Shown here: positions 28,508 to 37,713 of the stretch, piece by piece
How the letters are laid out: each line of letters opens with the position of its first letter
Numbering within the stretch: position 1 is the stretch's first letter
Source of the DNA: Chryseobacterium gleum
GTDB taxonomy: Bacteria; Bacteroidota; Bacteroidia; Flavobacteriales; Weeksellaceae
Direction of reading: 5' to 3'
Assembly (NCBI RefSeq): GCF_900636535.1
Contig: NZ_LR134289.1
Span: 806,001 to 870,000 of the forward strand
DNA: 64,000 bases
Program-made: the position numbers and the translations under genes
Notes under the pieces: model-generated
Databases searched by the model: none
Told to the model about the DNA's origin: nothing
The model's input: the letters and a program-made list of their open reading frames with translations, nothing else

Positions 28508-30655
28508 ATGAAAAAATTTAAATTACTAGTACTTGTTTCCCTATTTCCAGTAATAGGTTTTGCCCAGGAAAACAGACCTCGCGAGTGTAAAGCAGATGAA
28601 ATGATGAAAAAACATTTTGAACTGCATCCCGAATCTAAGGCTGAATATGAAAACTTTGAGAAATACACCAAAGATTTCATAAAAAAAATGGGACCAAACA
28701 AAAACTCATTGAATAGTCGGATCAACAATCCAACCTACATTATCCCTGTGGTTTTTCATATTTATGGAGAATCTCAAAGTAATGTAAAAGTAAATTACCA
28801 AAAAGTAGTTGACTTACTGCAGCAAATCAACTTAAATTTCAATGGAATCAACACTGATTCAAATACTGTAGATCCTGATTTTCAATCTATCAGAGGAGCA
28901 TTAAGCATTGAATTCCGATTAGCTAAAATCGATCCAACCGGAAAAGCAACAAGTGGGGTGATTTTTCATCCTTTCAAAGGCGGATATGGCAACGGAGGCG
29001 GATACGATGCAGAAATTGGCGCAGATGCATGGGATAATACAAAGTATATGAATGTATATATACAAAATGATCTGTATGCTAATAAAGATTTATATCAATC
29101 AGGAGTTGCCTGGTATCCGGATTCATACATGAGTTCAGTAAATACAGCCAGAGTAGTGTATAATGGACGTTATATCTTTAATGCTTCAGGAACAGTAGCT
29201 TCAAACGAGTTTTCTGATACATTTACTCACGAATTCGGGCATTGGTTAAATCTTCAACATACGTTCAATGTTCCATGTTCAACTGCAAACCCAAATAATG
29301 ATGGTGACGGAGTTGCTGACACCCCTGTAGAAAATACTTCTTCCGGATTGGGATGTAACGCTGGAAACAATTGTCTCGGACAGAAAGTAAACGTTGAAAA
29401 CTATATGGGGTACAACGGCTCTTCCGGTTGTTATAAAATGTTTACCATTGGACAAGTTAACAGAATGCTGGCAGCATTAAACCATCCTTCGCGAATGAAT
29501 TTATGGCAGCCTGCCAACTTAGCCGCAACCGGAGTTGCCAATACTCCACCAAGATTAACTCTTAGCAACAGTACCTTTACAGAGAACTTAAACAATAATG
29601 GAGCCGTGTCATTAGATGGAACAGTAGCCTCTGCTCCCCAATCAACAATTACATTAAATTCAGCAACATTTGCCGTACCCAATGGAACAACTCTTACAGC
29701 AGGAACACATTTCACTTCTTCATTACCAGCAGGACTAACAGCAGCTATAGTAGTTACAAGCCCAACAACTGCTACACTTACCATCAATGGTGCTGCGGCC
29801 AGTCATCCTAAAAGCCAGGTCCTGAATTCATCAATTACATTCCTGAATCCGGCTATAACAGGAGGCACAGCTTCACTAGGGTCAACGACAGCATTAGCAT
29901 TAACTTTTTCTTATAAAGATCCTTATAAAATAGTTACAGGGACTCCTCTGGAAAGTTATGCCAACCCAACACCAACAACAGTAACCACCAACTCAGGAGC
30001 AACTTGGAAATATTTTATCATTAACCCGGAGCTTAGTGATGATGCAGGGTATGGCGCCTGGTACTATGGAGCCAATCAATTAAAATTGGAAACTTATTGG
30101 AAAGGATTAGTATGTCAAACTGGAACAAGGAATATTAGTTTAATTCCAGCCTGTACCACCATAACGAATGCAAATAATATAGGGTATCCAACTTGGACTC
30201 CCGGACAACTGGATGTGTATACTCCTACCTATACTACCTGGTCTGGTAAAACAGCCTATGTTGGTTTTAGAAATCAATTCGAAGGCTACGATATTAACGG
30301 CTATTTCAAAGTGAGCGTTGGGGCCAATGGTTCAAGTTATTCTGTCACTGAGTTTGCATATAATACACAACCAAATGGCAGTATTACAACGCCTTGTGCA
30401 TTATTATTATCCACTTCAGACGTTGATACAACAAACTCAGAAACATCCATCTACCCAAATCCGGTTTCTGATGTATTGAATATTAAAACAAAAGGGAAAA
30501 TTAAGTCAATTTCTGTTTATGATATGTTTGGAAGAAAAATGAATGCTAAAATTATTGGGAATAAGGTTGAGGTTAAACACTTCCTAAGCGGAACTTATTT
30601 AATTGATATTGAAACTTCTTTAGGGAAATCTTCCCAAAAATTCATTAAAAAATAG
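28508..30655 (+). CDS. Secreted M43 (pappalysin/cytophagalysin-like) metalloprotease with T9SS sorting domain
   Basis: This 715-residue protein has a signal peptide (ending GFAQ at about 20). The catalytic domain (about 75-335) has the zinc site H241-E242-x2-H245 and H251 in HEFGHWLNLQH. The usual Gly after the second His is Asn here. The Met-turn is VENYMGYNG. A Thr/Ser-rich region (about 340-470) follows, then a beta-sandwich region. The C-terminus (YPNPVSDVLNI ... SSQKFIKK) is a type A T9SS sorting domain, so the enzyme is exported across the outer membrane. It lies 82 bases after the hydroxyproline operon; whether it attacks collagen-like substrates is inference. Confidence 0.92.
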   Translation: MKKFKLLVLVSLFPVIGFAQENRPRECKADEMMKKHFELHPESKAEYENFEKYTKDFIKKMGPNKNSLNSRINNPTYIIPVVFHIYGESQSNVKVNYQKVVDLLQQINLNFNGINTDSNTVDPDFQSIRGALSIEFRLAKIDPTGKATSGVIFHPFKGGYGNGGGYDAEIGADAWDNTKYMNVYIQNDLYANKDLYQSGVAWYPDSYMSSVNTARVVYNGRYIFNASGTVASNEFSDTFTHEFGHWLNLQHTFNVPCSTANPNNDGDGVADTPVENTSSGLGCNAGNNCLGQKVNVENYMGYNGSSGCYKMFTIGQVNRMLAALNHPSRMNLWQPANLAATGVANTPPRLTLSNSTFTENLNNNGAVSLDGTVASAPQSTITLNSATFAVPNGTTLTAGTHFTSSLPAGLTAAIVVTSPTTATLTINGAAASHPKSQVLNSSITFLNPAITGGTASLGSTTALALTFSYKDPYKIVTGTPLESYANPTPTTVTTNSGATWKYFIINPELSDDAGYGAWYYGANQLKLETYWKGLVCQTGTRNISLIPACTTITNANNIGYPTWTPGQLDVYTPTYTTWSGKTAYVGFRNQFEGYDINGYFKVSVGANGSSYSVTEFAYNTQPNGSITTPCALLLSTSDVDTTNSETSIYPNPVSDVLNIKTKGKIKSISVYDMFGRKMNAKIIGNKVEVKHFLSGTYLIDIETSLGKSSQKFIKK

Positions 30656-30677
30656 ATTAGCATTCATATGCTATTTG

Positions 30678-30709
30678 ATTGGGCTTCATTGTAAGCCCAA
30701 TTTTTTTTT
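30678..30709 (+). terminator. Terminator of the metalloprotease gene
   Basis: ATTGGGCTT (30678-30686) pairs with AAGCCCAAT (30693-30701), followed by nine T residues. Confidence 0.9.
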
Positions 30710-30769
30710 ATCCTGTTTATGAACAGTTCTTCATTTATTTACGTATTTTTATTCTGTAATTATGATACA

Positions 30770-31264
30770 ATGCAATTTAAAAACGAGAGGATCATTATCC
30801 GTGAATTTGCCCCTGAAGAATTTTCATTATTTTCTACTCTTTTTGAAAATGAAAATGTAACCCGCTATCTGCCCTACAAAACTCCTGAAGAATATAAGGA
30901 AATGTTTGAAAAATCCTTAGCCGATTATAAAGAAGGACCATTCAGCAGATGGGGAATATTCAACACTCAAAACAATGATTTTGTAGGAATGTGTCTGGCC
31001 AGAATCTTTCTCGACAATCCGGATCAGCTGGAAATAGGCTATACTTTAGGAGAAAATTATTGGGGAAAAGGTCTGGGAACCGAAGTTTGTAAAGCCCTTG
31101 TTGATTATTGTTTATCATTAAATCATCAGAAAGATATTGTTGCTGTAACCGATCTTGATAATATCGGATCTCAGAAAGTTCTTCTGAACAACAACTTTAA
31201 AAGAATTGAGAATCTAAAACGGGTGGATAGGGAACTAGCTTACTTTATGTTACAGAAAAAGTAA
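30770..31264 (+). CDS. GNAT-family N-acetyltransferase (RimJ/RimL-like)
   Basis: This 164-residue protein starts at ATG 30770 (MQFKNERIIIREF), the usual start position for RimJ/RimL-type acetyltransferases. An ATG at 30719 would add 17 hydrophobic residues without family support. The acetyl-CoA binding loop is visible in GYTLGENYWGKGLGTE, followed by VTDLDNIGSQKVLLNNNF. It probably acetylates a small molecule or a protein N-terminus; the substrate is unknown. Confidence 0.85.
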   Translation: MQFKNERIIIREFAPEEFSLFSTLFENENVTRYLPYKTPEEYKEMFEKSLADYKEGPFSRWGIFNTQNNDFVGMCLARIFLDNPDQLEIGYTLGENYWGKGLGTEVCKALVDYCLSLNHQKDIVAVTDLDNIGSQKVLLNNNFKRIENLKRVDRELAYFMLQKK

Positions 31265-31301
31265 ACAGATCTGATCCCTCAGAACCGTAGGACTCACAAT
31301 T

Positions 31302-31350
31302 CCCCTCCTGTGGAGGGGTGGCGAAAATTCAAAGAATTTTTGACGGGGTG
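31302..31350. repeat. Palindromic intergenic repeat (two hairpins)
   Basis: CCCCTCC/GGAGGGG (31302-31308, 31312-31318) is followed by AAAATTC/GAATTTT (31324-31330, 31334-31340) and TTTGACGGGGTGG. This composite hairpin looks like a dispersed genomic repeat. It lies in the 325-base gap before the Rrf2 gene. Confidence 0.55.
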
Positions 31351-31479
31351 GTTAGCTTTTCCCACAGATTGCACTGATTTACACAGATGTTTGTATATCC
31401 ATAAAAATCAAGGTTTTCAAACTAAGTGAACTTCTCAACTATTTATATTTAAACGTAAAAGCAACTTAAATGGCTTTAT

Positions 31480-31519
31480 CTTTTGTGGCTTTTGACTTCG
31501 TCGAATCTTCGATTTGTGC
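31480..31519 (-). repeat. Partial inverted copy of the element at 48.2 kb
   Basis: Read on the minus strand, this segment has GCACAAATCGAAGATTCGAC then GAAGTCAAAAGCCACAAAA, nearly identical to 48162-48198. It is the terminal part of the repeat family also found at 41262-41450. Confidence 0.65.
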
Positions 31520-31589
31520 TTAAAATACAAAGTTTTCAGCCATAAAAACATTTCATTTATACAATAATTTATCATAACTTGCAGCAATT

Positions 31590-32006
31590 ATGATGTCAAA
31601 ACGTTGCAAATATGCGCTTAAAGCAATGGTCAGATTAGCAAGGAATTATAACCAGGGCTTTCTGCCAACCTCCGTTATTGCACAGGACGAAAACATCCCC
31701 AGGAAATTTCTGGAACAAATTCTTCTCGAGCTTAAAAGAGCCAAGCTTGTCAACAGCAAGCAGGGTAAAGTAGGAGGGTATTATCTTCTGAAATCACCTA
31801 ATGAGGTCTCATTAGCAGACATTTATCGTATTTTTGATGGTCCTATTGCGCTTACCCCATGTGTTTCTTTAAATTTTTATGAAGCTTGCGATGATTGTGT
31901 GGATGAAGCTGTCTGCTATCTGAGAAAAGAATTAATGATCGTTCGTGAAAAGACCAGAACAAGCATGATGGAAGCCACTTTGACTAAGTTTATTACCACG
32001 GATTAA
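31590..32006 (+). CDS. Rrf2-family regulator with four C-terminal cysteines
   Basis: This 138-residue Rrf2 winged-helix protein has the conserved GGYYLLKSP wing and four cysteines late in the chain (C91, C100, C103, C109), positioned to bind an Fe-S cluster like IscR/NsrR-type members or to sense thiols. It directly precedes the cysteine biosynthesis operon and is the likely repressor of it, analogous to CymR (inference). Two adjacent ATG codons (31590, 31593) are possible starts. Confidence 0.9.
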   Translation: MMSKRCKYALKAMVRLARNYNQGFLPTSVIAQDENIPRKFLEQILLELKRAKLVNSKQGKVGGYYLLKSPNEVSLADIYRIFDGPIALTPCVSLNFYEACDDCVDEAVCYLRKELMIVREKTRTSMMEATLTKFITTD

Positions 32007-32028
32007 AAAAATTTTTACTTAAATACTA

Positions 32029-32066
32029 CTATTTTGATAGGAGTTATAGAATTTTGTATATATTTG
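32029..32066 (+). promoter_or_regulatory. Promoter of the cysteine operon with possible operator
   Basis: TTTG (32033-32036), 22 bases, then TATATTTG (32059-32066) is a full Bacteroidota promoter. The -33 box sits between the arms of the small palindrome CTAT-TTTG-ATAG (32029-32040), a candidate site for the adjacent Rrf2 protein. The promoter places the real cysH start at 32090. Confidence 0.65.
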
Positions 32067-32089
32067 CAAGACTTAAATCTCAATTCAAA

Positions 32090-32803
32090 ATGGAAAACAG
32101 TCTGAAAAATGAATTCGAAAATCTGATAAAAGAGGCTGATGAAGCTTCTTTTCAAACTAATGGACTGCAATTACTGGCTGAAAAATTCCCGGATAAGGTG
32201 ATCTTTTCCACCAGTTTCAGTTACGAAGATCAGGTCATTACTCATCTGATAAAAGATTTAAATATTGAAATATTCACCCTGGATACGGGAAGACTTTTTG
32301 AACAAACCTATGAAACCTGGACCTCTACGAAGGCGTTTTTTAAAAAGAACATCAAAGCCTATTATCCGGACACGGAGGAGCTTAGAGAATTTGTCACAGA
32401 AAACGGGCCTGATTCATTCTATCAATCCGTAGAAAACAGGAAGGCATGCTGTACCATCCGAAAGGTTCATCCTTTAAAAAAAGCTCTGGAAGGCTATAAG
32501 GTATGGATTACAGGACTAAGGGCTGAACATTCTCCCAACAGACAGAATATGCCCCAGCTGGAATGGGATCCGGATAATAAGATCATCAAATTCCATCCCA
32601 TCCTTCACTGGACGACAGAACAGGTGACAGCCTATGTAAAAGATCATCATTTACCTTACAATCATCTTCACAAGAAAGGATTTGTAAGCATAGGATGTGA
32701 ACCGTGTACCAGAGCAATCAAAGAAGGAGAAGATTTCAGGGCAGGCCGGTGGTGGTGGGAAGATGCCAATAAAAAAGAATGCGGTCTGCATATTCATCAA
32801 TAA
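32090..32803 (+). CDS. cysH: Adenylylsulfate (APS) reductase, assimilatory
   Basis: This 237-residue protein reduces activated sulfate to sulfite. The P-loop-like STSFSYEDQ and LDTGRLF motifs mark the CysH fold. The CC pair in KACCTIRKV plus CxxC in GCEPCTRA are the [4Fe-4S] ligands found in APS reductases and absent from PAPS reductases, and KECGLHIH carries the catalytic Cys. So the substrate is APS, consistent with the absence of a CysC kinase here. The start at 32090 is chosen because the promoter lies inside any longer frame. Confidence 0.93.
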   Translation: MENSLKNEFENLIKEADEASFQTNGLQLLAEKFPDKVIFSTSFSYEDQVITHLIKDLNIEIFTLDTGRLFEQTYETWTSTKAFFKKNIKAYYPDTEELREFVTENGPDSFYQSVENRKACCTIRKVHPLKKALEGYKVWITGLRAEHSPNRQNMPQLEWDPDNKIIKFHPILHWTTEQVTAYVKDHHLPYNHLHKKGFVSIGCEPCTRAIKEGEDFRAGRWWWEDANKKECGLHIHQ

Positions 32804-32814
32804 AAAAGAAAAAA

Positions 32815-33723
32815 ATGTCAATACATCAATTAAACTATTTAGATCAGTTAGAAGCTGAATCTATTTATATATTAAGAGAAGTCGCAGGCCAGTTTGAACG
32901 TCCGGCGTTGTTATTCAGTGGAGGAAAAGACAGTATTGTACTGGCACATCTGGCGAGAAAAGCGTTCTTTCATGGGAAAATCCCGTTTACCTTTGTTCAT
33001 GTTGATACCGGGCACAACTTTCCGGAAGTTCTGGATTTCCGTGATCAGCTGGTACAGCAGTTAGATGTCAATCTGGTGGTAAGGAAAGTGGAAGACACTA
33101 TAAAAAGTAAAAAACTGACTGAAGCCAAAGGTAAATTCCCAAGCAGAAACTGGCTGCAAACCTATACACTTCTTGATACCATTGAAGAATTTGAGTTTGA
33201 TGCCTGCATCGGAGGAGCCAGAAGAGATGAGGAAAAGGCAAGAGCAAAAGAAAGGATATTCTCCGTTCGTGATGAATTCGGGCAGTGGGATCCTAAACTT
33301 CAGCGACCTGAGCTTTGGAATATCTTCAACGGAAAAATCCACAAAGGAGAAAATGTAAGAGTTTTCCCTATCAGCAACTGGACAGAACTGGACATCTGGA
33401 ACTATATCCGAAGAGAAAAGATTGCCCTTCCATCCATCTATTTCTCGCATGAAAGAGAAGTAATCGACTTTAATGGACAATGGTTGGCCAATTCTTCCCA
33501 TGTTGTACTGGAACCAGAAGATATCATCACTACAAGGAAAATCCGTTACCGAACCGTAGGAGATATGACATGCACCGCTGCCGTAGAATCTGACGCCGTT
33601 ACTATAGATGCCGTTATCGAAGAAATAGTAGCCACAAGAATCTCAGAGCGTGGCGAAACCAGAATTGATGACAGGGTAACAGAAGCCGCAATGGAGGATA
33701 GAAAAAAAGGAGGCTATTTTTAG
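32815..33723 (+). CDS. cysD: Sulfate adenylyltransferase subunit 2
   Basis: This 302-residue ATP-pyrophosphatase subunit makes APS from sulfate and ATP. Motifs are LLFSGGKDSIVLAHL (PP-loop), FVHVDTGHNFPE, GGARRDEEKARAKER and the C-terminal RFRTVGD equivalent RYRTVGDMTCTAAV. The start at 32815 (MSIHQLNYL) fits the family; the frame open further upstream overlaps cysH. It follows cysH by 11 bases. Confidence 0.95.
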   Translation: MSIHQLNYLDQLEAESIYILREVAGQFERPALLFSGGKDSIVLAHLARKAFFHGKIPFTFVHVDTGHNFPEVLDFRDQLVQQLDVNLVVRKVEDTIKSKKLTEAKGKFPSRNWLQTYTLLDTIEEFEFDACIGGARRDEEKARAKERIFSVRDEFGQWDPKLQRPELWNIFNGKIHKGENVRVFPISNWTELDIWNYIRREKIALPSIYFSHEREVIDFNGQWLANSSHVVLEPEDIITTRKIRYRTVGDMTCTAAVESDAVTIDAVIEEIVATRISERGETRIDDRVTEAAMEDRKKGGYF

Positions 33724-33830
33724 ATAAGCAATTAGCAATGAGTAATAAGTAATAGAACAGACAACTTTTACTTCTTAACGACAGAACATTGCTCATTACC
33801 AATTACTCATTATTTATAATTAAAATTCGG

Positions 33831-35069
33831 ATGGATATATTAAGATTTATAACAGCAGGAAGCGTGGATGACGGTAAAAGTACCCTTATCGGCAGACTGC
33901 TTTACGATAGCAAAAGTATTTTGCAGGATCAGTTGGAAGTCCTTGAAAAACATTCCAAAAACAAAAATGAAGATGGAGTAGACCTTGCTCTTTTAACAGA
34001 TGGCCTGCGTGCAGAAAGAGAACAAGGAATCACCATTGATGTTGCCTACCGTTATTTTTCGACGGCAAAAAGAAAATTCATCATCGCTGATGCACCCGGT
34101 CACGTACAATATACACGCAATATGATCACCGGAGCATCAAACTCGGACCTGATGGTTATTCTTATCGACGCAAGAAAAGGTGTGATTGAACAGACCAGAA
34201 GACATTCCATCATCGCTTCTTTGTTACAGTTGAAAAAAGTTGCTGTAGCCATCAACAAAATGGATATGGTAGATTATTCGGAAGAAGTTTTTGAAAATAT
34301 AAAATCAGAATATGCAAAAATTGCAGAAAATCTGGGTTTAAATGACGTCAGCTATTTCCCCATTTCAGCATTAAAAGGAGATAATATCGTTTCAACATCT
34401 TCGAGAACAGAATGGTATGAAGGAAATTCCCTTCTGGAATACCTTGAAGAAGTAACGATTAATGAAGAAAAAAATAATGGAAGCCGTTTTCAGGTTCAGT
34501 ACGTGATTCGTCCTCAGACTGAAGAGCTTCATGACTACAGAGGATATGCCGGACAAATATTAAGCGGAAAGTTCACCAAAGGAGACAAAATCCACATACT
34601 TCCTGCAGATCTGACTACAGAAATAACAAAAATTGAGATCAATGGTACTGAAAAAGAAGAAGCCTTTGAAGGTCAGCCAGCCGTTATCCATCTTGCTCAT
34701 GATGTAGATGTAAGCAGAGGAGATATTTTTGTTACGGAAGAACATGTTCCCACCGTTGAAAAAGATCTTGAAATTCTTTTATGCTGGCTTGATCAGAAAC
34801 CTTTGCAGCAGGGGAATAAATACCTTCTGCAGCAGAACAGCAGACTTGTAAAAGCTGTGGTAAAAGAGATCGACTATAAGATCAATGTCAATACCCTTAT
34901 CCGGGAGCAGGCAGATGGTGAAATTAAACTGAATGAAATTGTGAAAGTTACCCTACGAACGGCACAACCTTTGGTCTATGACAGCTTTACCCATAACAAA
35001 ACAACGGGCTCTGCCATTTTGGTGGATGAAACGTCCAATTCAACGGTAGCAGCCTGTATAATCCAATAG
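33831..35069 (+). CDS. cysN: Sulfate adenylyltransferase subunit 1 (GTPase)
   Basis: This 412-residue EF-Tu-like GTPase drives APS synthesis with CysD. G motifs are GSVDDGKST (P loop), DAPGH and NKMD. It lacks a C-terminal CysC kinase domain, which agrees with an APS rather than PAPS route. The start at ATG 33831 (MDILRFITAG) is the family start. The 107-base spacer from cysD holds imperfect inverted AT-rich repeats (GCAATGAGTAATAAGTAAT and ATTACTCATTATT). Confidence 0.95.
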   Translation: MDILRFITAGSVDDGKSTLIGRLLYDSKSILQDQLEVLEKHSKNKNEDGVDLALLTDGLRAEREQGITIDVAYRYFSTAKRKFIIADAPGHVQYTRNMITGASNSDLMVILIDARKGVIEQTRRHSIIASLLQLKKVAVAINKMDMVDYSEEVFENIKSEYAKIAENLGLNDVSYFPISALKGDNIVSTSSRTEWYEGNSLLEYLEEVTINEEKNNGSRFQVQYVIRPQTEELHDYRGYAGQILSGKFTKGDKIHILPADLTTEITKIEINGTEKEEAFEGQPAVIHLAHDVDVSRGDIFVTEEHVPTVEKDLEILLCWLDQKPLQQGNKYLLQQNSRLVKAVVKEIDYKINVNTLIREQADGEIKLNEIVKVTLRTAQPLVYDSFTHNKTTGSAILVDETSNSTVAACIIQ

Positions 35070-35074
35070 AAAAA

Positions 35075-35905
35075 ATGGCAATTTCCGATCAACTCATAGA
35101 AAGAATTCATCAAACCAAACACAATAGTATTCATGGATTCTTTGATAAAATAAAGACCAAAAAATGGGTCAAGGATTTGTATGAAACACTCTTCCTTCCT
35201 CAGAATGACAATACTGAAGATCAACTGAAAAGAAATTTTGAAGCATTGCAGCAAACACTTTCTGATCAGATTAATACTGTAACAGGAGATAAAGATCTTA
35301 CAGAAAAACAGGTCAGTCAGTTTTTTGAATCTTTACCGGGACTTTATGATCAGCTGGTGTTGGATGCAAAATCTATTCTGGAATTTGATCCTGCTGCTGA
35401 TTCACTGGAAGAAGTATACCTGGCATATCCCGGCTTTTTTGCCACGTATGTTTATCGTATCTCGCATCAGCTCTGGATTCAGGAAGTGAAAATTTTACCA
35501 AGGGTCATCTCAGAATATGCCCACAGCAAAACAGGAATAGATATTCACCCGGGAGCTACCATTGGAAAGTCTTTTTTCATTGATCACGGAACAGGAATTG
35601 TGATCGGAGAAACAACGGTTATCGGAAATAATGTCAAAATCTATCAGGGAGTGACCCTCGGAGCCTTGAATGTTTCCAAAGAAAAAGCCCATCAGAAAAG
35701 ACATCCCAATATTGAAGATGATGTCATTATCTATTCAGGAGCAACTATTCTGGGAGGCGAAACTACCATAGGCAGAGAAAGCATCATTGGCGGAAATGTA
35801 TGGGTAACACAGGATGTTCCTGCCAACTCTCTGGTCTACCACAAAAGTGAAATAAAAATAAAGGATAATTCTTCATTACCGGAATCATTAACCTTTGTGA
35901 TCTAA
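35075..35905 (+). CDS. cysE: Serine O-acetyltransferase
   Basis: This 276-residue protein has an alpha-helical N-terminal domain (1-150) and a left-handed beta-helix of hexapeptide repeats (about 155-250). The conserved segments are DIHPGATIGKSFFIDHGTG, VIGNNVKIYQGVTLGA and KRHPNIEDDV. It makes O-acetylserine, the carbon acceptor for CysM. It lies five bases after cysN. The long N-terminal region resembles other Bacteroidota SATs. Confidence 0.93.
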   Translation: MAISDQLIERIHQTKHNSIHGFFDKIKTKKWVKDLYETLFLPQNDNTEDQLKRNFEALQQTLSDQINTVTGDKDLTEKQVSQFFESLPGLYDQLVLDAKSILEFDPAADSLEEVYLAYPGFFATYVYRISHQLWIQEVKILPRVISEYAHSKTGIDIHPGATIGKSFFIDHGTGIVIGETTVIGNNVKIYQGVTLGALNVSKEKAHQKRHPNIEDDVIIYSGATILGGETTIGRESIIGGNVWVTQDVPANSLVYHKSEIKIKDNSSLPESLTFVI

Positions 35906-35932
35906 AAAAACAAAAATAAAAAGTACATTGAT

Positions 35933-36844
35933 ATGAAATTTCAGAATGCATTAGAAACGATTGGGAATACACCCGTCGTGAAAATCAACAAACTCTTCGG
36001 TTCAGATCATGAAATCTGGATCAAACTTGAAAAAAACAATCCTGGCGGAAGCATTAAAGACAGAATCGGACTGGCGATGATTGAAGATGCAGAAGCCAAA
36101 GGATTATTAAATAAAGACAGCGTCATTATAGAGCCTACAAGCGGAAACACGGGAATAGGACTCGCTTTGGCTGCTGCCGTAAAAGGATATAAACTGATCC
36201 TTGTCATGCCCGAAAGCATGAGTATAGAACGCCGCAAGATTATGGAAGCGTACGGAGCAGAATTCGTGCTTACCCCAAGAGAAAAGGGAATGAAAGGCGC
36301 TATTGAAAAAGCCAATGAGCTCGCGGAAGAGACGCCCAACTCATGGATCCCAAGACAGTTTGACAATCCTGCGAATGTAAAAGTACATGTAGAAACCACC
36401 GCTCAGGAAATTTTAAAAGACTTTCCGGAAGGTCTGGATTACATCATTACCGGAGTAGGAACCGGAGGGCACATTACCGGAATAGCAAAAGTGGTTAAAG
36501 AAAAATATCCAAATGTAAAAGTTTTCGCCGTAGAACCGGAATTATCTCCTGTTTTAAGCGGAGGTAGCCCGGCACCACATCCATTGCAGGGATTAGGAGC
36601 AGGATTTGTTCCTTCCATTCTGGATATTACCCTTTTGGACGGAGTAATCACGGTAGGCAAAGAAGAAGCTTATGAATATGCACTTAATGCTGCTAAAAAA
36701 GAAGGTCTTTTTGTAGGAGTTTCCACAGGAGCCGCTTTAGCCGCTATCGCCAAACATTTACCGGAAATACCACCTAACGCTAAAATCCTTACCATCAATT
36801 ATGATACAGGAGAAAGGTATCTCTCTGTAGAAGGACTCTTCTAA
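35933..36844 (+). CDS. cysM: O-acetylserine sulfhydrylase (cysteine synthase)
   Basis: This 303-residue PLP enzyme has the lysine in [10 protein letters not shown], the Asn loop [10 protein letters not shown] and the phosphate loop [10 protein letters not shown]. It replaces acetate of O-acetylserine with sulfide to make cysteine. The compact length and substitutions resemble the CysK/CysM boundary, so the isozyme label is uncertain. It follows cysE directly and ends the cysteine-forming half of the operon. Confidence 0.93.
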   Translation: MKFQNALETIGNTPVVKINKLFGSDHEIWIKLEKNNPGGSIKDRIGLAMIEDAEAKGLLNKDSVIIEPTSGNTGIGLALAAAVKGYKLILVMPESMSIERRKIMEAYGAEFVLTPREKGMKGAIEKANELAEETPNSWIPRQFDNPANVKVHVETTAQEILKDFPEGLDYIITGVGTGGHITGIAKVVKEKYPNVKVFAVEPELSPVLSGGSPAPHPLQGLGAGFVPSILDITLLDGVITVGKEEAYEYALNAAKKEGLFVGVSTGAALAAIAKHLPEIPPNAKILTINYDTGERYLSVEGLF

Positions 36845-36867
36845 ATCCTTAATTAACACCTACTTCA

Positions 36868-37713
36868 ATGAAAACAAATATAAAATCACCAAAGGTTTAC
36901 CTTATCGGTGCAGGGCCCGGCAACCCTGAACTGATCACAGTAAAAGCAGTAAAAGCAATTGCAGAAGCAGATGTCATTTTATGCGACCGTCTTGTAAGTT
37001 CCGAGATTCTGGAAACCTATGTTAATGAAAGCACAGAAGTCATTTATGTAGGAAAAGAATGCAGCAGAAATGCTTCCACCCCTCAATCTCATATCAATAC
37101 TTTGATGGTAGAATATGCCCTTCAGAATAAAACTATTGTAAGGCTGAAAGGAGGAGATGTTTCCATATTCTCGAATATTCTGGATGAGTTACAGGCTTTA
37201 AAACAACATCATATTCCTTACGAAATTATTCCGGGAATTACAGCCGCTTTAGGAGCAGCAGCGTTTGCAGGCATGCCTTTAACGGCAAGAGGTTATTCTA
37301 CATCTGTACGTTTCCTGACGTATTATAAATCAGAGATTGTAACTGTAGAGTATTGGAAAGAACTTGCCTTAACCAATGATACCCTTGTTTTCTATATGTC
37401 TAAAGGAAATCTTACTCCTCTGGTGGAAAAACTGAAAGCACTTCAGATTTCAGGTGATAAAAAAATTGCAGTCATTGAACAGGCAACAACGCCTTTCCAA
37501 AAGGTTTACACGTCATCATTTGATGATTTTAATGAAAAATTCGGAGATAAAACCTTTGCATCTCCTTCTTTAGTTGTGGTTGGCAAAATTGTCAATCTGC
37601 ATGAAGAATTTTCATGGTTGGAAAATGCCGAGCAGGAAGGTCTTTATTTTAAATCAGTGGAAAACGGAAGTCTCATCCCAACCACTCAAAATTTCTTTGA
37701 ATATGCTGTCTGA
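36868..37713 (+). CDS. cobA: Uroporphyrinogen-III C-methyltransferase
   Basis: This 281-residue SAM-dependent methylase has VYLIGAGPGNPELITVKA at the N-terminus, RLKGGDVSIF, and PGITAALGAAAFAGMPLTARG. It makes precorrin-2, the precursor of siroheme used by CysI. The C-terminal ~35 residues extend past the usual end. The last 11 bases overlap the start of cysJ, indicating coupling. Confidence 0.94.
   Translation: MKTNIKSPKVYLIGAGPGNPELITVKAVKAIAEADVILCDRLVSSEILETYVNESTEVIYVGKECSRNASTPQSHINTLMVEYALQNKTIVRLKGGDVSIFSNILDELQALKQHHIPYEIIPGITAALGAAAFAGMPLTARGYSTSVRFLTYYKSEIVTVEYWKELALTNDTLVFYMSKGNLTPLVEKLKALQISGDKKIAVIEQATTPFQKVYTSSFDDFNEKFGDKTFASPSLVVVGKIVNLHEEFSWLENAEQEGLYFKSVENGSLIPTTQNFFEYAV

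Noticed and set aside
30719..30769. 17-residue extension of the acetyltransferase
   Set aside because: It is hydrophobic but not a clear signal peptide, and the family begins at the second ATG (30770).
37574..37702. N-terminal extension of cysJ
   Set aside because: It reads a second frame of the cobA end and has no family resemblance; ATG 37703 matches the family start.
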